Source: CAWGAJ01 sp963820545
GTDB lineage: Bacteria > Planctomycetota > Planctomycetia > Pirellulales > Thermoguttaceae
DNA length: 64,000 bases
Direction of reading: 5' to 3'
NCBI GenBank assembly: GCA_963820545.1
Contig: CAWGAJ010000001.1
Span: 310,001 to 374,000, forward strand
Shown here piece after piece: positions 55,985-64,000 of the stretch. Position 1 is the first letter of the stretch. The number at the start of each line of letters is the position of its first letter. A program made the position numbers and the translations under genes. Below the pieces are notes generated by a model that saw only the letters and a list, made by a program, of their open reading frames with translations, was not told where the DNA came from and did not search any database.

Positions 55985-57070
55985 ATGAACATGAAAAAAA
56001 TCTACGCGCGACGATTATGCCTGGCGGCAATTCTGGTCCTCGCATCGTATTTCACACTGTTCTTACCAGCAAAAGCGGCCGATTACGCCATCGGAGCCGA
56101 CCTTTCCTTCCTTAAGCAGGCGGAGGAGCGAGGCACTGTGTTCAAGGACGCAGGGCAGGCCAAGCCGGGACTTCAGATCTTCAAGGATCATGGGTACAAC
56201 TGGATCCGGCTCAGGCTCTTCCATACTCCGACGGACCTGCCGAACAATCTCGAATACACCATCGCGCTGGCAAAGGAGGCGCAGAAACTCGGATTGAAGA
56301 TTCTCTTGAATTTCCATTACTCCGACACTTGGGCCGACCCCCAAAAACAGTTTATTCCCAAGGCCTGGAAAGATAAATCTCATAAGGAACTGGTCGAAGC
56401 GGTCGAGGAGTATACCAAAACCACGATCGCGGCGTTTCGCGAGGCCGACGTAATGCCCGATATGGTGCAGATCGGCAATGAAATCATCAACGGCATGATG
56501 TGGCCCGACGGCAAACTGCCCGACCATTGGGACAACTTCGCCGATCTGGTAAAGGCCGGAATCCGCGGCGTCGACGCCGGCCGCGCCGAAGGTAAACGCC
56601 CCAGGATCATGATCCACATCGACCAGGGCGCTAACAAAGACATTTGCCGGGCGTTCTTCGACAAGATGAATTCCTACGACGCCGACTACGACGTGATCGG
56701 GATATCCTACTATCCCTGGTGGCACGGCTCGCTGTTGGATCTTCGCGAAAACTTAAGTTTCCTGGCCGAGGAGTACCAGAAGGACATCCTGCTGGTGGAA
56801 GTGGCATATTGCTGGCGGCCCACGGAATATAAGACCAAAAGTCCGCCTTTCCCCGAGACTCCCGAGGGTCAAAGAGAATTCCTCGACGAAGTGAATCGCA
56901 TCGTGTTGGGCACGCCTTATAACCGGGGAATCGGCATTTTCTGGTGGGAGCCCGCGGTCATGGGCGGCCTGCGAGACCGGGGCTTTTTCGACGACAGCGG
57001 CAACGCCCTGCCCGTGATCACGGCGTTCGACAAGTTTACCAGGGGCAAGACCCACAAGCCATCGCCATAA
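55985..57070 (+). CDS. Arabinogalactan endo-beta-1,4-galactanase (GH53)
   Basis: Secreted glycoside hydrolase of family 53 that cuts beta-1,4-galactan side chains of pectin. Signal peptide LAAILVLASYFTLFLPAKA, then the TIM barrel: IGADLSFLKQAEERG, WIRLRLFHTP, LLNFHYSDTWADPQKQ, acid/base Glu166 in VQIGNEIINGMMWP and nucleophile Glu272 in ILLVEVAYCW, with GISYYPWWHG between them. Length (361) is normal. AAGGAG lies just upstream; the second ATG at 55991 has better spacing. It suggests use of plant or algal polysaccharides. Confidence 0.93.
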   Translation: MNMKKIYARRLCLAAILVLASYFTLFLPAKAADYAIGADLSFLKQAEERGTVFKDAGQAKPGLQIFKDHGYNWIRLRLFHTPTDLPNNLEYTIALAKEAQKLGLKILLNFHYSDTWADPQKQFIPKAWKDKSHKELVEAVEEYTKTTIAAFREADVMPDMVQIGNEIINGMMWPDGKLPDHWDNFADLVKAGIRGVDAGRAEGKRPRIMIHIDQGANKDICRAFFDKMNSYDADYDVIGISYYPWWHGSLLDLRENLSFLAEEYQKDILLVEVAYCWRPTEYKTKSPPFPETPEGQREFLDEVNRIVLGTPYNRGIGIFWWEPAVMGGLRDRGFFDDSGNALPVITAFDKFTRGKTHKPSP

Positions 57071-57115
57071 AAATGTAGGACGACTTTGAAAGTCGTCCTA
57101 CCATAAGAGAAAAAA

Positions 57116-58492
57116 ATGAAAACCAAAAGTGCCTTTACAATTATCGTGGCAACGTTGCTTGCCGGATGGAACATCTTTGCCACGTCGGCGGCGGATGACA
57201 ATTGGCCGCAGTTTCGCGGACCGGGCGCCCGCGGCGGGGCAGCGAATCCAAACCTGCCCGATCGCTGGTCCGATACGGAAAATGTCGCCTGGAAAACCGC
57301 TATTCCCGGGCGCGGCTGGTCGTCGCCGATCGTCTGGGGCAAGCGCGTGTTTCTTACCACGGCTATTGGCCCCGGCGATGCCGAACCGCCCAAAAAGGGT
57401 TTTTATATGGACTTCCAAGGTAAGGATTCATCCGGCACGGAAATACAGTGGAAGGTGCTTTGTCTCGATTTGACCTCCGGCAAACTGCTTTGGGAAAGGA
57501 CAGTGCATCAAGGCCCGCCGCCTACGCCGATTCACCAAAAAAACTCTTTTGCCTCGGCCACCCCGGCGAGCGACGGTGAGCGCTTATATGCCTACTTTAA
57601 CAACGTGGGCGTGTTCTGCCTCGATTTCAATGGCCGGCCCGTATGGTCCGAAATGCTGAAATCGCAGAAAACACGGATGGACTGGGGCCCCGGTGCATCG
57701 CCCGTTTTGTATAAGGATCGGCTTTACATTGTCAACGACAACGAAGAGCAGTCTTATCTTTTGGCACTTGACAAGCGCACCGGCAAGGAAGTTTGGCGCG
57801 TGGACCGCGACGAAAAAACCAACTGGTCCACGCTTTATGTATGGGAGAATCAGCAGCGCACCGAAATTATTACGCCCGGCACTGGTAAGACACGCTCCTA
57901 CGACCTCGAAGGAAAGCTGCTTTGGTGGTTCACGGGCATGTCGGGCATCACCATTGCCACGCCCTATGCCGACCAGGGTTTGCTATATGTCAGTTCTGGT
58001 TTCACCGTGGACAAGCTCAGGCCGCTTTATGCGATTCGACCCGGCGGAGCAGATGATATTTCTCTTCAACCGGATCAAACCAGCAATACATTTATCGCCT
58101 GGTGCAACCGAACCAACGCGCCCTACAATCCCACCACGCTGCTCTACAACCGGCGCCTTTATGTGCTTCTCGACCGCGGTCAACTCAGCGCATTGGACCC
58201 GCAGACTGGCAAACCGTTTTACGATCGTCAAAAGCTGCCGTCAGGCCAGAATTTCACCTCTTCCCCGTGGGCGTACAACGACCGTGTGTTCTGCTTAAAT
58301 GAAGACGGCGTGACCTTCGTCGTTCGGGCAGGCGATCAGTTCGAACTGCTGCAAACCAACAAGCTGGCCGACGACGACATGTGCATGGCCTCGCCCGCCA
58401 TGGCCGGCGATCGTCTCCTGATCCGTACCTCAGCCCGTATTTACTGTATTCGTAAAGAAAGAGCAAAGGAGGCAACAACGAATTCAAGGTGA
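57116..58492 (+). CDS. Exported PQQ-like beta-propeller protein
   Basis: A 458-residue protein with a signal peptide (FTIIVATLLAGWNIFATSA) and PQQ-type propeller blades: the opening NWPQFRGPGARG, which I know from many planctomycete proteins; SSPIVWGKRVFLTTA; CLDLTSGKLLWERTV; ALDKRTGKEVWRVDRDE; DPQTGKPFYDRQ. It lacks quinoprotein active-site residues that I could identify, so a binding or scaffold role, as in BamB, is more likely than dehydrogenase activity. It follows the galactanase gene after a GGACGACTTT-GA-AAGTCGTCC hairpin. Its stop overlaps the convergent gene. Confidence 0.88.
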   Translation: MKTKSAFTIIVATLLAGWNIFATSAADDNWPQFRGPGARGGAANPNLPDRWSDTENVAWKTAIPGRGWSSPIVWGKRVFLTTAIGPGDAEPPKKGFYMDFQGKDSSGTEIQWKVLCLDLTSGKLLWERTVHQGPPPTPIHQKNSFASATPASDGERLYAYFNNVGVFCLDFNGRPVWSEMLKSQKTRMDWGPGASPVLYKDRLYIVNDNEEQSYLLALDKRTGKEVWRVDRDEKTNWSTLYVWENQQRTEIITPGTGKTRSYDLEGKLLWWFTGMSGITIATPYADQGLLYVSSGFTVDKLRPLYAIRPGGADDISLQPDQTSNTFIAWCNRTNAPYNPTTLLYNRRLYVLLDRGQLSALDPQTGKPFYDRQKLPSGQNFTSSPWAYNDRVFCLNEDGVTFVVRAGDQFELLQTNKLADDDMCMASPAMAGDRLLIRTSARIYCIRKERAKEATTNSR

Positions 58493-58924
58493 TTGGTTAT
58501 TATTTGTAGTCTTGGCTAACCGGGCAAGTATCCAGGACAAGACCGCCAGCACGCCGGGGATGTAGAAGAGAGGAAGACTTTCGATGGGGAGTTGTCCGGA
58601 TATCAGATAGTTCAAGCAGTCGAAGGTGATTATTCCACCGAGAACTAACAGTCCGCCCAACAGTTCCCGACGCCAAATGACTGCAAGGTCAAAGATGGCA
58701 ACAATTTCGGCGGCAAACATGGAACGCACGGTCCAATTCATCTTGGCGAAATTCGGCCCGCCGCCGCCCCATACGACTTCGCAGACAACGATTATCAGCA
58801 CCGTGCCCAGCAATAAGGCCGCTGTCAGCCGGGCAGCCCAACGCAGGATAAAAGCGGTCCGTTGAAGCCGGGAGTAATTCGGGAATAATTCTTTTTTTAT
58901 TGACTCTATCATTATATTTATCAT
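58484..58924 (-). CDS. Hypothetical membrane protein
   Basis: A 146-residue protein with about four membrane segments: FILRWAARLTAALLLGTVLI with on-going VVCEVVW, MFAAEIVAIFDLAVIW, LLGGLLVLGGIITFDCLNYL and YIPGVLAVLSWILARL. Similar small membrane proteins are widespread in bacteria without known role. It overlaps the end of the propeller gene by 9 bases, tail to tail, and no partner is evident. Confidence 0.7.
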   Translation of the reverse strand: MINIMIESIKKELFPNYSRLQRTAFILRWAARLTAALLLGTVLIIVVCEVVWGGGGPNFAKMNWTVRSMFAAEIVAIFDLAVIWRRELLGGLLVLGGIITFDCLNYLISGQLPIESLPLFYIPGVLAVLSWILARLAKTTNNNQSP

Positions 58925-59162
58925 CCTTCCTCATATAGTCCCAATTTGGGCCGAGTTTTTCGCCTATTTTTCGGGGCGTTATTTGTCTGGCAAGATAACG
59001 CAATAATGTTGCCGCAGGCAAAAAAATCCCTAAAAAGGCAATGCAGGGCGATAGATTATAGTGGGGAGCGTTTAGCCGTGTCTGCACATGCGGCGTTTTA
59101 TGATCCGGCCAGCTTGCGGGAGTAAAGGATATTATGTTATTATCTTGTCTGGGAGGAGGGAT

Positions 59163-59429
59163 ATGATTGACAAGCAACTGTTGGAAATCATTGTCTGTCC
59201 GGTAAACCATCAACCGCTGCGGATTGCCGATCAATTACTGCTGGAGCAAATTAATCAAGCCATCGGCGCGGGCCAGGTGAAGGATCAGGCCGGCCGGAGT
59301 GTTTCAGAGTTGATCGAGGAGGGCTTGCTCCGCCAAGACGGCCGGATCCTCTACCCCATTCGCGACGGCATCCCAGTGCTCTTGGCCGACGAAGGCATAC
59401 CGGTCCAGGCACAGTGGCACGTGAGTTAA
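59163..59429 (+). CDS. Trm112-like (UPF0434) protein
   Basis: An 88-residue protein with the Trm112 fold pattern: LLEIIVCPVNHQPL at the start and LLRQDGRILYPIRDGIPVLL near the end. Canonical members bind zinc with two Cys pairs; here only one cysteine (Cys12) remains, so zinc binding is unlikely. The central insert (INQAIGAGQVKDQAGRSVSE) is longer than in E. coli YcaR. GGGAGGAGGG precedes the ATG. Trm112-type proteins activate methyltransferases; none is encoded nearby. Confidence 0.8.
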   Translation: MIDKQLLEIIVCPVNHQPLRIADQLLLEQINQAIGAGQVKDQAGRSVSELIEEGLLRQDGRILYPIRDGIPVLLADEGIPVQAQWHVS

Positions 59430-59450
59430 GGCAAATAACGGTCATAAAGC

Positions 59451-59500
59451 CGCGACCGGTGGTCGCGGTTAGTGGCCCTGACCGGTGGTCGCGTTTTGTT
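59451..59500. repeat. GCGACCGGTGGTCGC palindromes
   Basis: CCGCGACC-GG-TGGTCGCGG (about 59454-59471) and a partial second copy CTGACCGGTGGTCGCG, related to the hairpin at 7894-7911. Confidence 0.7.
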
Positions 59501-59569
59501 TCAGTCGCAGGCCCCGTTAGGAAAATAGTGGAATATTGTTTTCCACCTTTAATCTCGAGGAGCGTGATC

Positions 59570-59914
59570 ATGGCGGCAAAAACCATATTCAAAAAAATTA
59601 TCGACCGCGAAATTCCCGCCCGCATCGTCTATGAAGACGATCTCTGCCTGGCCTTTGAAGACATTCATCCCCAAGCCCCCGCGCACTTGATCGTGATCCC
59701 CAAAAAAGAGATCCCCACGGTCAATCTTGTTTGTGCAGAGGACGAGGCGATAGTCGGGCACTTATTCAGCGCCATGCGTGCGATTGCGGCGAAATTGGGG
59801 CTTACCGGTGGATATCGGATCGTGACCAACTGCGGCCCCGACGCTGGCCAGGAAGTCTTGCACTTGCATTTCCACATGCTGGGCGGACGGCAATTCACCT
59901 GGCCCCCGGGGTAA
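59570..59914 (+). CDS. HIT-family nucleotide hydrolase (HinT-like)
   Basis: A 114-residue histidine-triad protein. HinT-type enzymes hydrolyse phosphoramidates of AMP. It starts KTIFKKIIDREIPARIVYED, carries the ligand-binding DIHPQAPAHLIVIPKKEI and the triad motif EVLHLHFHMLGG near the C-terminus. GAGGAGCG lies 8 bases before the ATG at 59570. Length and layout match housekeeping HinT proteins. Confidence 0.94.
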   Translation: MAAKTIFKKIIDREIPARIVYEDDLCLAFEDIHPQAPAHLIVIPKKEIPTVNLVCAEDEAIVGHLFSAMRAIAAKLGLTGGYRIVTNCGPDAGQEVLHLHFHMLGGRQFTWPPG

Positions 59915-59934
59915 TATCAGGCCGGAGACCGGCT

Positions 59935-60060
59935 CTGGAAGGATGAGGGAGGAAGGATGAAGGATGAATAAAGCGGACAGCGGACAGGCAACTGGGGACA
60001 GGAGTAAAGTCAGAACGCAGAATGCAGAACGAAGAACGGATAACTGAAAACTGATTACTG
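59935..60060. repeat. Long composite heptad array
   Basis: Seven-base-period runs of GGATGAA/GGATGAG, GCGGACA/GGGGACA and CAGAACG/CAGAATG units follow one another without a gene. This is the longest such array in the window. Confidence 0.7.
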
Positions 60061-60076
60061 TAAAGTCCAAAGGAAC

Positions 60077-60501
60077 ATGCGGCGGAAAAAGCGTTAATAA
60101 TACTGTTACGTTTTTGCGCCGGGATATTGCTGTTGGCAACCGTGCCGATTTTTTTCCCGCACACTTTGATGTCGCAGATCAATGGGGAAATAGGCCTGGG
60201 CGAACTGCCCGATACGGCCATCATCGGCTATCTGACCCGCTCGCTTTCGGCACTTTATGCCTTCCATGGGGCACTGGCGCTTTATCTTTCCTTTGATATT
60301 CGCCGTTATCTGCCACTGATCAAATTCTTTGCCGCCGTGGCCGTGGTATTTGGGGCCCTGCTGCTTTCGCTGGATATTTACTTGGGCATGCCCCGAGCCT
60401 GGACCATTTGCGAAGGTCCCCTCATCATCGTCTTTTATTCCGTGATTTGGGGGTTTGCCGTTTGCGTGAAACGGCAAATTACGCCGGCCTCGGCAAAATA
60501 A
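60077..60501 (+). CDS. Hypothetical membrane protein (one frame break)
   Basis: A membrane protein of about 141 residues with three to four hydrophobic helices: LIILLRFCAGILLLATVPIF, YLTRSLSALYAFHGALALYL, LIKFFAAVAVVFGALLLSLD, GPLIIVFYSVIWGFAVCV. I recall similar proteins from planctomycetes, function unknown. The frame of the conserved part has no good start. ATG 60077, preceded by AAAGGAAC, is in the other frame and becomes continuous if one A is added to the A5 run at 60086-60090 (MRRKKALIILLRF). Confidence 0.65.
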
Positions 60502-60540
60502 AAGGGGACGCGGTTCGCTGGATAGCCACGTCCCTTTTTA
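60499..60540. terminator. Bidirectional terminator
   Basis: AAAAGGGGACG and CGTCCCTTTTT form a stem between two convergent genes, with A and T runs that allow termination in both directions. Confidence 0.8.
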
Positions 60541-60557
60541 ATGCTCGAAGCCTGATT

Positions 60558-63500
60558 TTATTTTCGACGCCCAGCGGCCATGATCAGGCCCAAGGCGGCG
60601 ATGCTCAATAATACCCAGGTGCTCGGTTCGGGCACGGGATTCAGATCCGTGAAAGTCTCGCCGGCCCCCAGCGGGCCGCTGCCCGCGGGTTTAATAATCA
60701 ACTTGCAGCCCGGGCCGATGAAAATATGGCCCTGCACAATGGAGCTGGCTATCAACTCCGTGCCCGCTGGGCCGTTGATCGTGGTGCCGCCAATGCCGGT
60801 GATGGCGTCCACCACCTTTTTCCCATCCGAAATCAGCAGGGAACTGTCGTTGAGGATGTCCAGTGAGGTGCCGGTGACAGTATCGGTGAAGGGATCGGCC
60901 GAGCCGCCGGCCTCGAAGGTGCCACCGCTGATCTTCAAAAGCGTGCCGTTGACCGCAACGGGCGCGCCCTTTGAGCGTTTAATGGCCACCACGCCCGCTC
61001 CCACCTTTTCGGTCGTGCCGGACCAGGTGGTATATCCGGTGCCGTAAATCGTCCAGGTGTCCGGCGTCAGGTTGAACGAATACTGAGGCGGCACTGGATT
61101 GGGTATGGGATTGGCCACCTCGCCGTCGATCTTCACCGGTTTGGCTTGATTAGTATTATTAAAATTCACTTCGCCGCAAACATTATTCTGGCTGCTGGCA
61201 TTAAAGACCACGCCGTCGTTTAGTTGCAGGACAAAGCCCGCTTCCTGCGGCAAGACGTTCAGAAGGTTGGCTTGTCCGCCGGTGGACATATAGACCGTCA
61301 CGCCTTCGAAGGTCATGGCGCCGTTGCCCCGGCTGTAATCGCCGGGGGCCTCGGGATTAACCACTGAGGCCATGTTGCGCGACAAATGGACCACGTTGTT
61401 GGCGGGATTGGCGTCCAAGTCGCTGGCCTTGAATTGCACCGTACCGAGGATCTCGTTGGGCACAATCCCGTGGGTGCGGAACATGGCATTGTCATCCACG
61501 GTCACGATACTGGTGGTGCCTTTGAAGGACACGATGTTGCGGAATCCATAGGCCGGATCGCGGTCTGGAATCATGCCCAGCGGTACGAAAGTCAGTTCCA
61601 AGTTGCCGTTGTTGAAGATCACCGGTCCGCTGTCGTTATTGCTGTTAACAGGCAACTGGTTGACCTTCATCAGTCCGGCGGTGAGTTTCAATCCCCAGGC
61701 ATTGGCACTGCCTGGATTTGGCAGAAATGCCGTACCACTGTAGACTAGTGTGCCGACGCCGTCTTTTTCCAGATAGCAGGTAGGCGCCCAAGAGAAGTCG
61801 AAATTCAGAAAAAGCGTGGCGGTAACATTTGCATCCACCTCGATTACGCTGCCGCAGTTTTTCACGGTATCGGGCGTGCCAGCGGTGTTGATCATGATGG
61901 ATTTTTGGAAAGCGTAGCTAGTGCCGCCAGCGACAATGTGCAGGCGCCCGCCATTGAGGATGGCGATTGGTCCACCCGGATTCATTAGCGAAGCGGCGTT
62001 GAGTTGGAAGGGGTCGTTGACGATGATCTCACCGCCAGCGATGATCGTGCCGCCGGTATAGGAGTTGCCAGGTTGACCAGGAAGTTGCGGCGTTTGAGTC
62101 AAGTCGAGCTTGCTATTCTTGCCGGCCTTGTACAGGAGTACGGGAATACCCTGATTGTCGGTGATCTGGAAGGTAGTCGTCATGGTGCCTGTGCTGTACT
62201 CGCCGCCCAGGCCCAGTACGTTGACGATTGCAGGCACCAGCGGATTCAGATTGGAAGTGATTGGTGTTCCATACGTTCCCGGCACGCCGGTCACAGTGAC
62301 GTTCCCGGTCCAGCCGATCACTCCGCCGTCGAGCGAGAGCGCGTTAATCAATGGAAAAGGACCACCCGGCTGTCCGCCTTGTGCAAGGTACCAGCCGAGA
62401 TCCCAGTCCGTTGGATTACCGGGATTTTGAGGATTTCTGCCGGGATCCAAGAGCAACTGTCCCGGTCCAGTCCAAGTGTAGTTTCCCGCGCCTTCCCATG
62501 CGTAGTGATGTGGGCCGGGAGTGGCATACAGGCCGTTAGTGATGTTCAGATCATAGGTCCACAGATGAACCGCCGGCGTGCCCCAGACCGAACCCTGTTG
62601 CATTAATTGCAACGTGCCGGCGCAAATATCGGTCCTGCCGGTGTAAGTATTGTTGGCTCCTTGTCCTTGCGCGGTGGGATTCAAGGCGATTCGACCGGGC
62701 AACAGTGTGCCCGTGGTGCCCATCTCTAATTGGGTGCCCAGATTATAGTTGAACACCTGCGTGTCGATTTCGAGGGTTCCGCCGCCGCCGCCGAGGTAAT
62801 ACACATTGCTTCCGCCGCCAAAATTGCGAAATGGAATAATGGTAGCCGATGTGCTGGCATGTTTTAGCGGGTTGGGCTGCGGATCGAAAGTGGCGTCGCC
62901 GCCTTTGCTCGATCCCACGCGGAGGTAGGTAAGAATTTGTCCTCCTGCTACCCAAACGTTAGTATCAATGGTAAGTCCTCCCCCCAGGCCGTGATTCCAC
63001 AAGTCGATATCTACTGCTCCGCATTGGCCGGAGACCCATTGGCCGGGGAGTACGGCGGCGGGAATAATGGGGAAGGGCGCCTGCGGCGCAAAGAATAAGT
63101 TGACGTTTGTGTTCCAGCCGATGCCCACGCCGGCATCCGGTGTGGTCAGGATAACGGAAGGCGCGATATGGGGAGTATTAGTAACCGATCCTAGGCTGAG
63201 CACGCCGGCAAGGACCTGGGGCGAGCTCGTCCACACCCCGTTGCCGTTGACGTTATCAACCACCAGCACGCCGTCGCCGCCTTTTCCCAACGGTATGACA
63301 TTCACTTGATTTTCAGACTTTTCGTTTAGCATATCGACAAATACATAGTTGTGGGCCTCTTGCAGGCGATTGGCGCCGCTCACGTAGCGGCTACCGCCGC
63401 GCCCTTCGGTGAGGTTGCCGTTGTTGACGTGGACCCATTCCATGGCAATGGCGTTATTTTCCCAATCGAACACTCCCAGGCGGAGACTGAAGCCGTTGTT

Positions 63501-64000
63501 GGTGCGTCCGAATCGGCTGGTGGAACCGAAATTCATCATTCCGTTATAGTCCCTTACTCCGCCCATGAGGTATTGCAATACGTTTACCGTGGTATTAGAG
63601 TCCTGGCCAAGCACTTGGTAACTGCGATCGGTGAAGATAATGCCTCCGTGGGACCACACCCAGTTATTATAAATATTGCCGGGTAATTGCACGCCGCCGG
63701 GGCCGCCGCCGGTATTGTCCTGCAATCCCAGATAACTGGACGTTCCCAGCAAATCGATGGGAGTAGAGTTCATGCGTCCGAGATCGACCAGGTGCAAGGC
63801 ATAGCCATCGTCGCCAGCGCCGGCAGAGTTAATAGTAATAATGTTATTGGGATTCATTCCGCCGAAGATGTTACTCGACGAGATCCACAGGCTGGTGCCG
63901 GCGCCGGTGCCGCTATAAAAAAAGGAATTCTTGTTCAGGTTGTTGATCTTTCCCGAAAACATCATTGATGAGTTGGAGCCGTTGCCTCCCAGCGCTCCGA
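60558..64000 (-). CDS. Giant PEP-CTERM protein with autotransporter-type beta-strand repeats (5' end outside window)
   Basis: At least 1146 residues; the frame is still open at base 64000, so the signal peptide is not seen. The protein is Gly-, Asn- and Thr-rich with recurrent strand-loop-strand units of the autotransporter-associated beta-helix type, for example NTYTGRTDICAGTLQLMQQG, NSYTGGTIIAGGEIIVNDPF and KISGGTFEAGGSA. It ends with a PEP-CTERM signal: PVPEPSTWVLLSIAALGLIM then AAGRRK. It is probably a surface-displayed or matrix adhesin processed by an exosortase. The bidirectional hairpin at 60499-60540 ends its transcript. Confidence 0.9.
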   Translation of the reverse strand, partial: GALGGNGSNSSMMFSGKINNLNKNSFFYSGTGAGTSLWISSSNIFGGMNPNNIITINSAGAGDDGYALHLVDLGRMNSTPIDLLGTSSYLGLQDNTGGGPGGVQLPGNIYNNWVWSHGGIIFTDRSYQVLGQDSNTTVNVLQYLMGGVRDYNGMMNFGSTSRFGRTNNGFSLRLGVFDWENNAIAMEWVHVNNGNLTEGRGGSRYVSGANRLQEAHNYVFVDMLNEKSENQVNVIPLGKGGDGVLVVDNVNGNGVWTSSPQVLAGVLSLGSVTNTPHIAPSVILTTPDAGVGIGWNTNVNLFFAPQAPFPIIPAAVLPGQWVSGQCGAVDIDLWNHGLGGGLTIDTNVWVAGGQILTYLRVGSSKGGDATFDPQPNPLKHASTSATIIPFRNFGGGSNVYYLGGGGGTLEIDTQVFNYNLGTQLEMGTTGTLLPGRIALNPTAQGQGANNTYTGRTDICAGTLQLMQQGSVWGTPAVHLWTYDLNITNGLYATPGPHHYAWEGAGNYTWTGPGQLLLDPGRNPQNPGNPTDWDLGWYLAQGGQPGGPFPLINALSLDGGVIGWTGNVTVTGVPGTYGTPITSNLNPLVPAIVNVLGLGGEYSTGTMTTTFQITDNQGIPVLLYKAGKNSKLDLTQTPQLPGQPGNSYTGGTIIAGGEIIVNDPFQLNAASLMNPGGPIAILNGGRLHIVAGGTSYAFQKSIMINTAGTPDTVKNCGSVIEVDANVTATLFLNFDFSWAPTCYLEKDGVGTLVYSGTAFLPNPGSANAWGLKLTAGLMKVNQLPVNSNNDSGPVIFNNGNLELTFVPLGMIPDRDPAYGFRNIVSFKGTTSIVTVDDNAMFRTHGIVPNEILGTVQFKASDLDANPANNVVHLSRNMASVVNPEAPGDYSRGNGAMTFEGVTVYMSTGGQANLLNVLPQEAGFVLQLNDGVVFNASSQNNVCGEVNFNNTNQAKPVKIDGEVANPIPNPVPPQYSFNLTPDTWTIYGTGYTTWSGTTEKVGAGVVAIKRSKGAPVAVNGTLLKISGGTFEAGGSADPFTDTVTGTSLDILNDSSLLISDGKKVVDAITGIGGTTINGPAGTELIASSIVQGHIFIGPGCKLIIKPAGSGPLGAGETFTDLNPVPEPSTWVLLSIAALGLIMAAGRRK

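Noticed and set aside
59935..60060. CRISPR array or leader
   Set aside because: The period is 7 bases with degenerate units; there are no 25-40-base repeats with unique spacers and no cas genes.

Overview
The window looks like a chromosomal segment of a member of the Planctomycetota. The evidence is PEP-CTERM sorting signals on two proteins, a PQQ-type beta-propeller that opens with the 'WPQFRGP' signature, small proteins of types I associate with this phylum (21.4-21.9 kb), a 16S rRNA gene that stands alone without 23S/5S/tRNA neighbours, and an integrase of a type I recognise from planctomycetes. Gene density is moderate. The intergenic spaces are full of palindromic hairpins and of degenerate repeats with a 7-base period.

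Layout. 0-4 kb: pyruvate dehydrogenase E1 (aceE) and E2 (aceF, cut by the window edge). 4-17.5 kb: housekeeping genes (GlmM-like mutase, a GGQ-domain ribosome-rescue hydrolase, an NSS transporter with its small subunit, a PpsR-type regulator, a YbaK-type deacylase, uppP, cdsA, an acyltransferase, a glycosyltransferase, a TPR protein, rpmA, folD). 17.4-22 kb: an accessory patch with diverged repeat copies, a PIN-like protein, a GIY-YIG protein, a PD40 propeller, a truncated antitoxin gene, and a 29-bp stretch identical to part of the 16S gene. 22.1-23.7 kb: 16S rRNA (minus strand) with a clear promoter. 24-38.3 kb: a PEP-CTERM protein, an HtrA protease, a UVR-motif protein, the methionine genes metY and a fused metX-metW, a PPi-type phosphofructokinase, accB/accC, an M24 peptidase and larB. 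38.46-49.98 kb: an 11.5-kb integrative element. 50-56 kb: cobalamin adenosyltransferase and a nitrogen cluster (amtB behind a sigma-54 site, glnK, glnD). 56-64 kb: GH53 galactanase, PQQ propeller, Trm112-like and HIT proteins, membrane proteins, and a very large PEP-CTERM beta-helix protein that runs off the right edge.

The element at 38.5-50 kb is the most interesting part. It sits in a tRNA-Arg(CCU) gene, is bounded by 38-bp direct repeats ending at the 3' side of the anticodon loop, and carries an integrase, an excisionase-like HTH protein, an SF3 helicase, a ParB-like domain fused to what looks like a Spo11/TopoVI-A-like (Topo mini-A-like) domain, a terminase large subunit, a possible small terminase, an ERCC4 nuclease, a LamG protein and several unknowns. 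I recognise no capsid, portal or tail gene. It looks like a phage satellite or a minimal prophage-like element.

A caution for all users: about 18 reading-frame breaks occur in genes that should be intact, many of them essential. All can be explained by small deletions. Eight fit loss of one GC dinucleotide in a GCGC tract, and most others fit loss of one base in a short homopolymer. I treat these as probable consensus errors and annotate the genes as whole, giving each break position.
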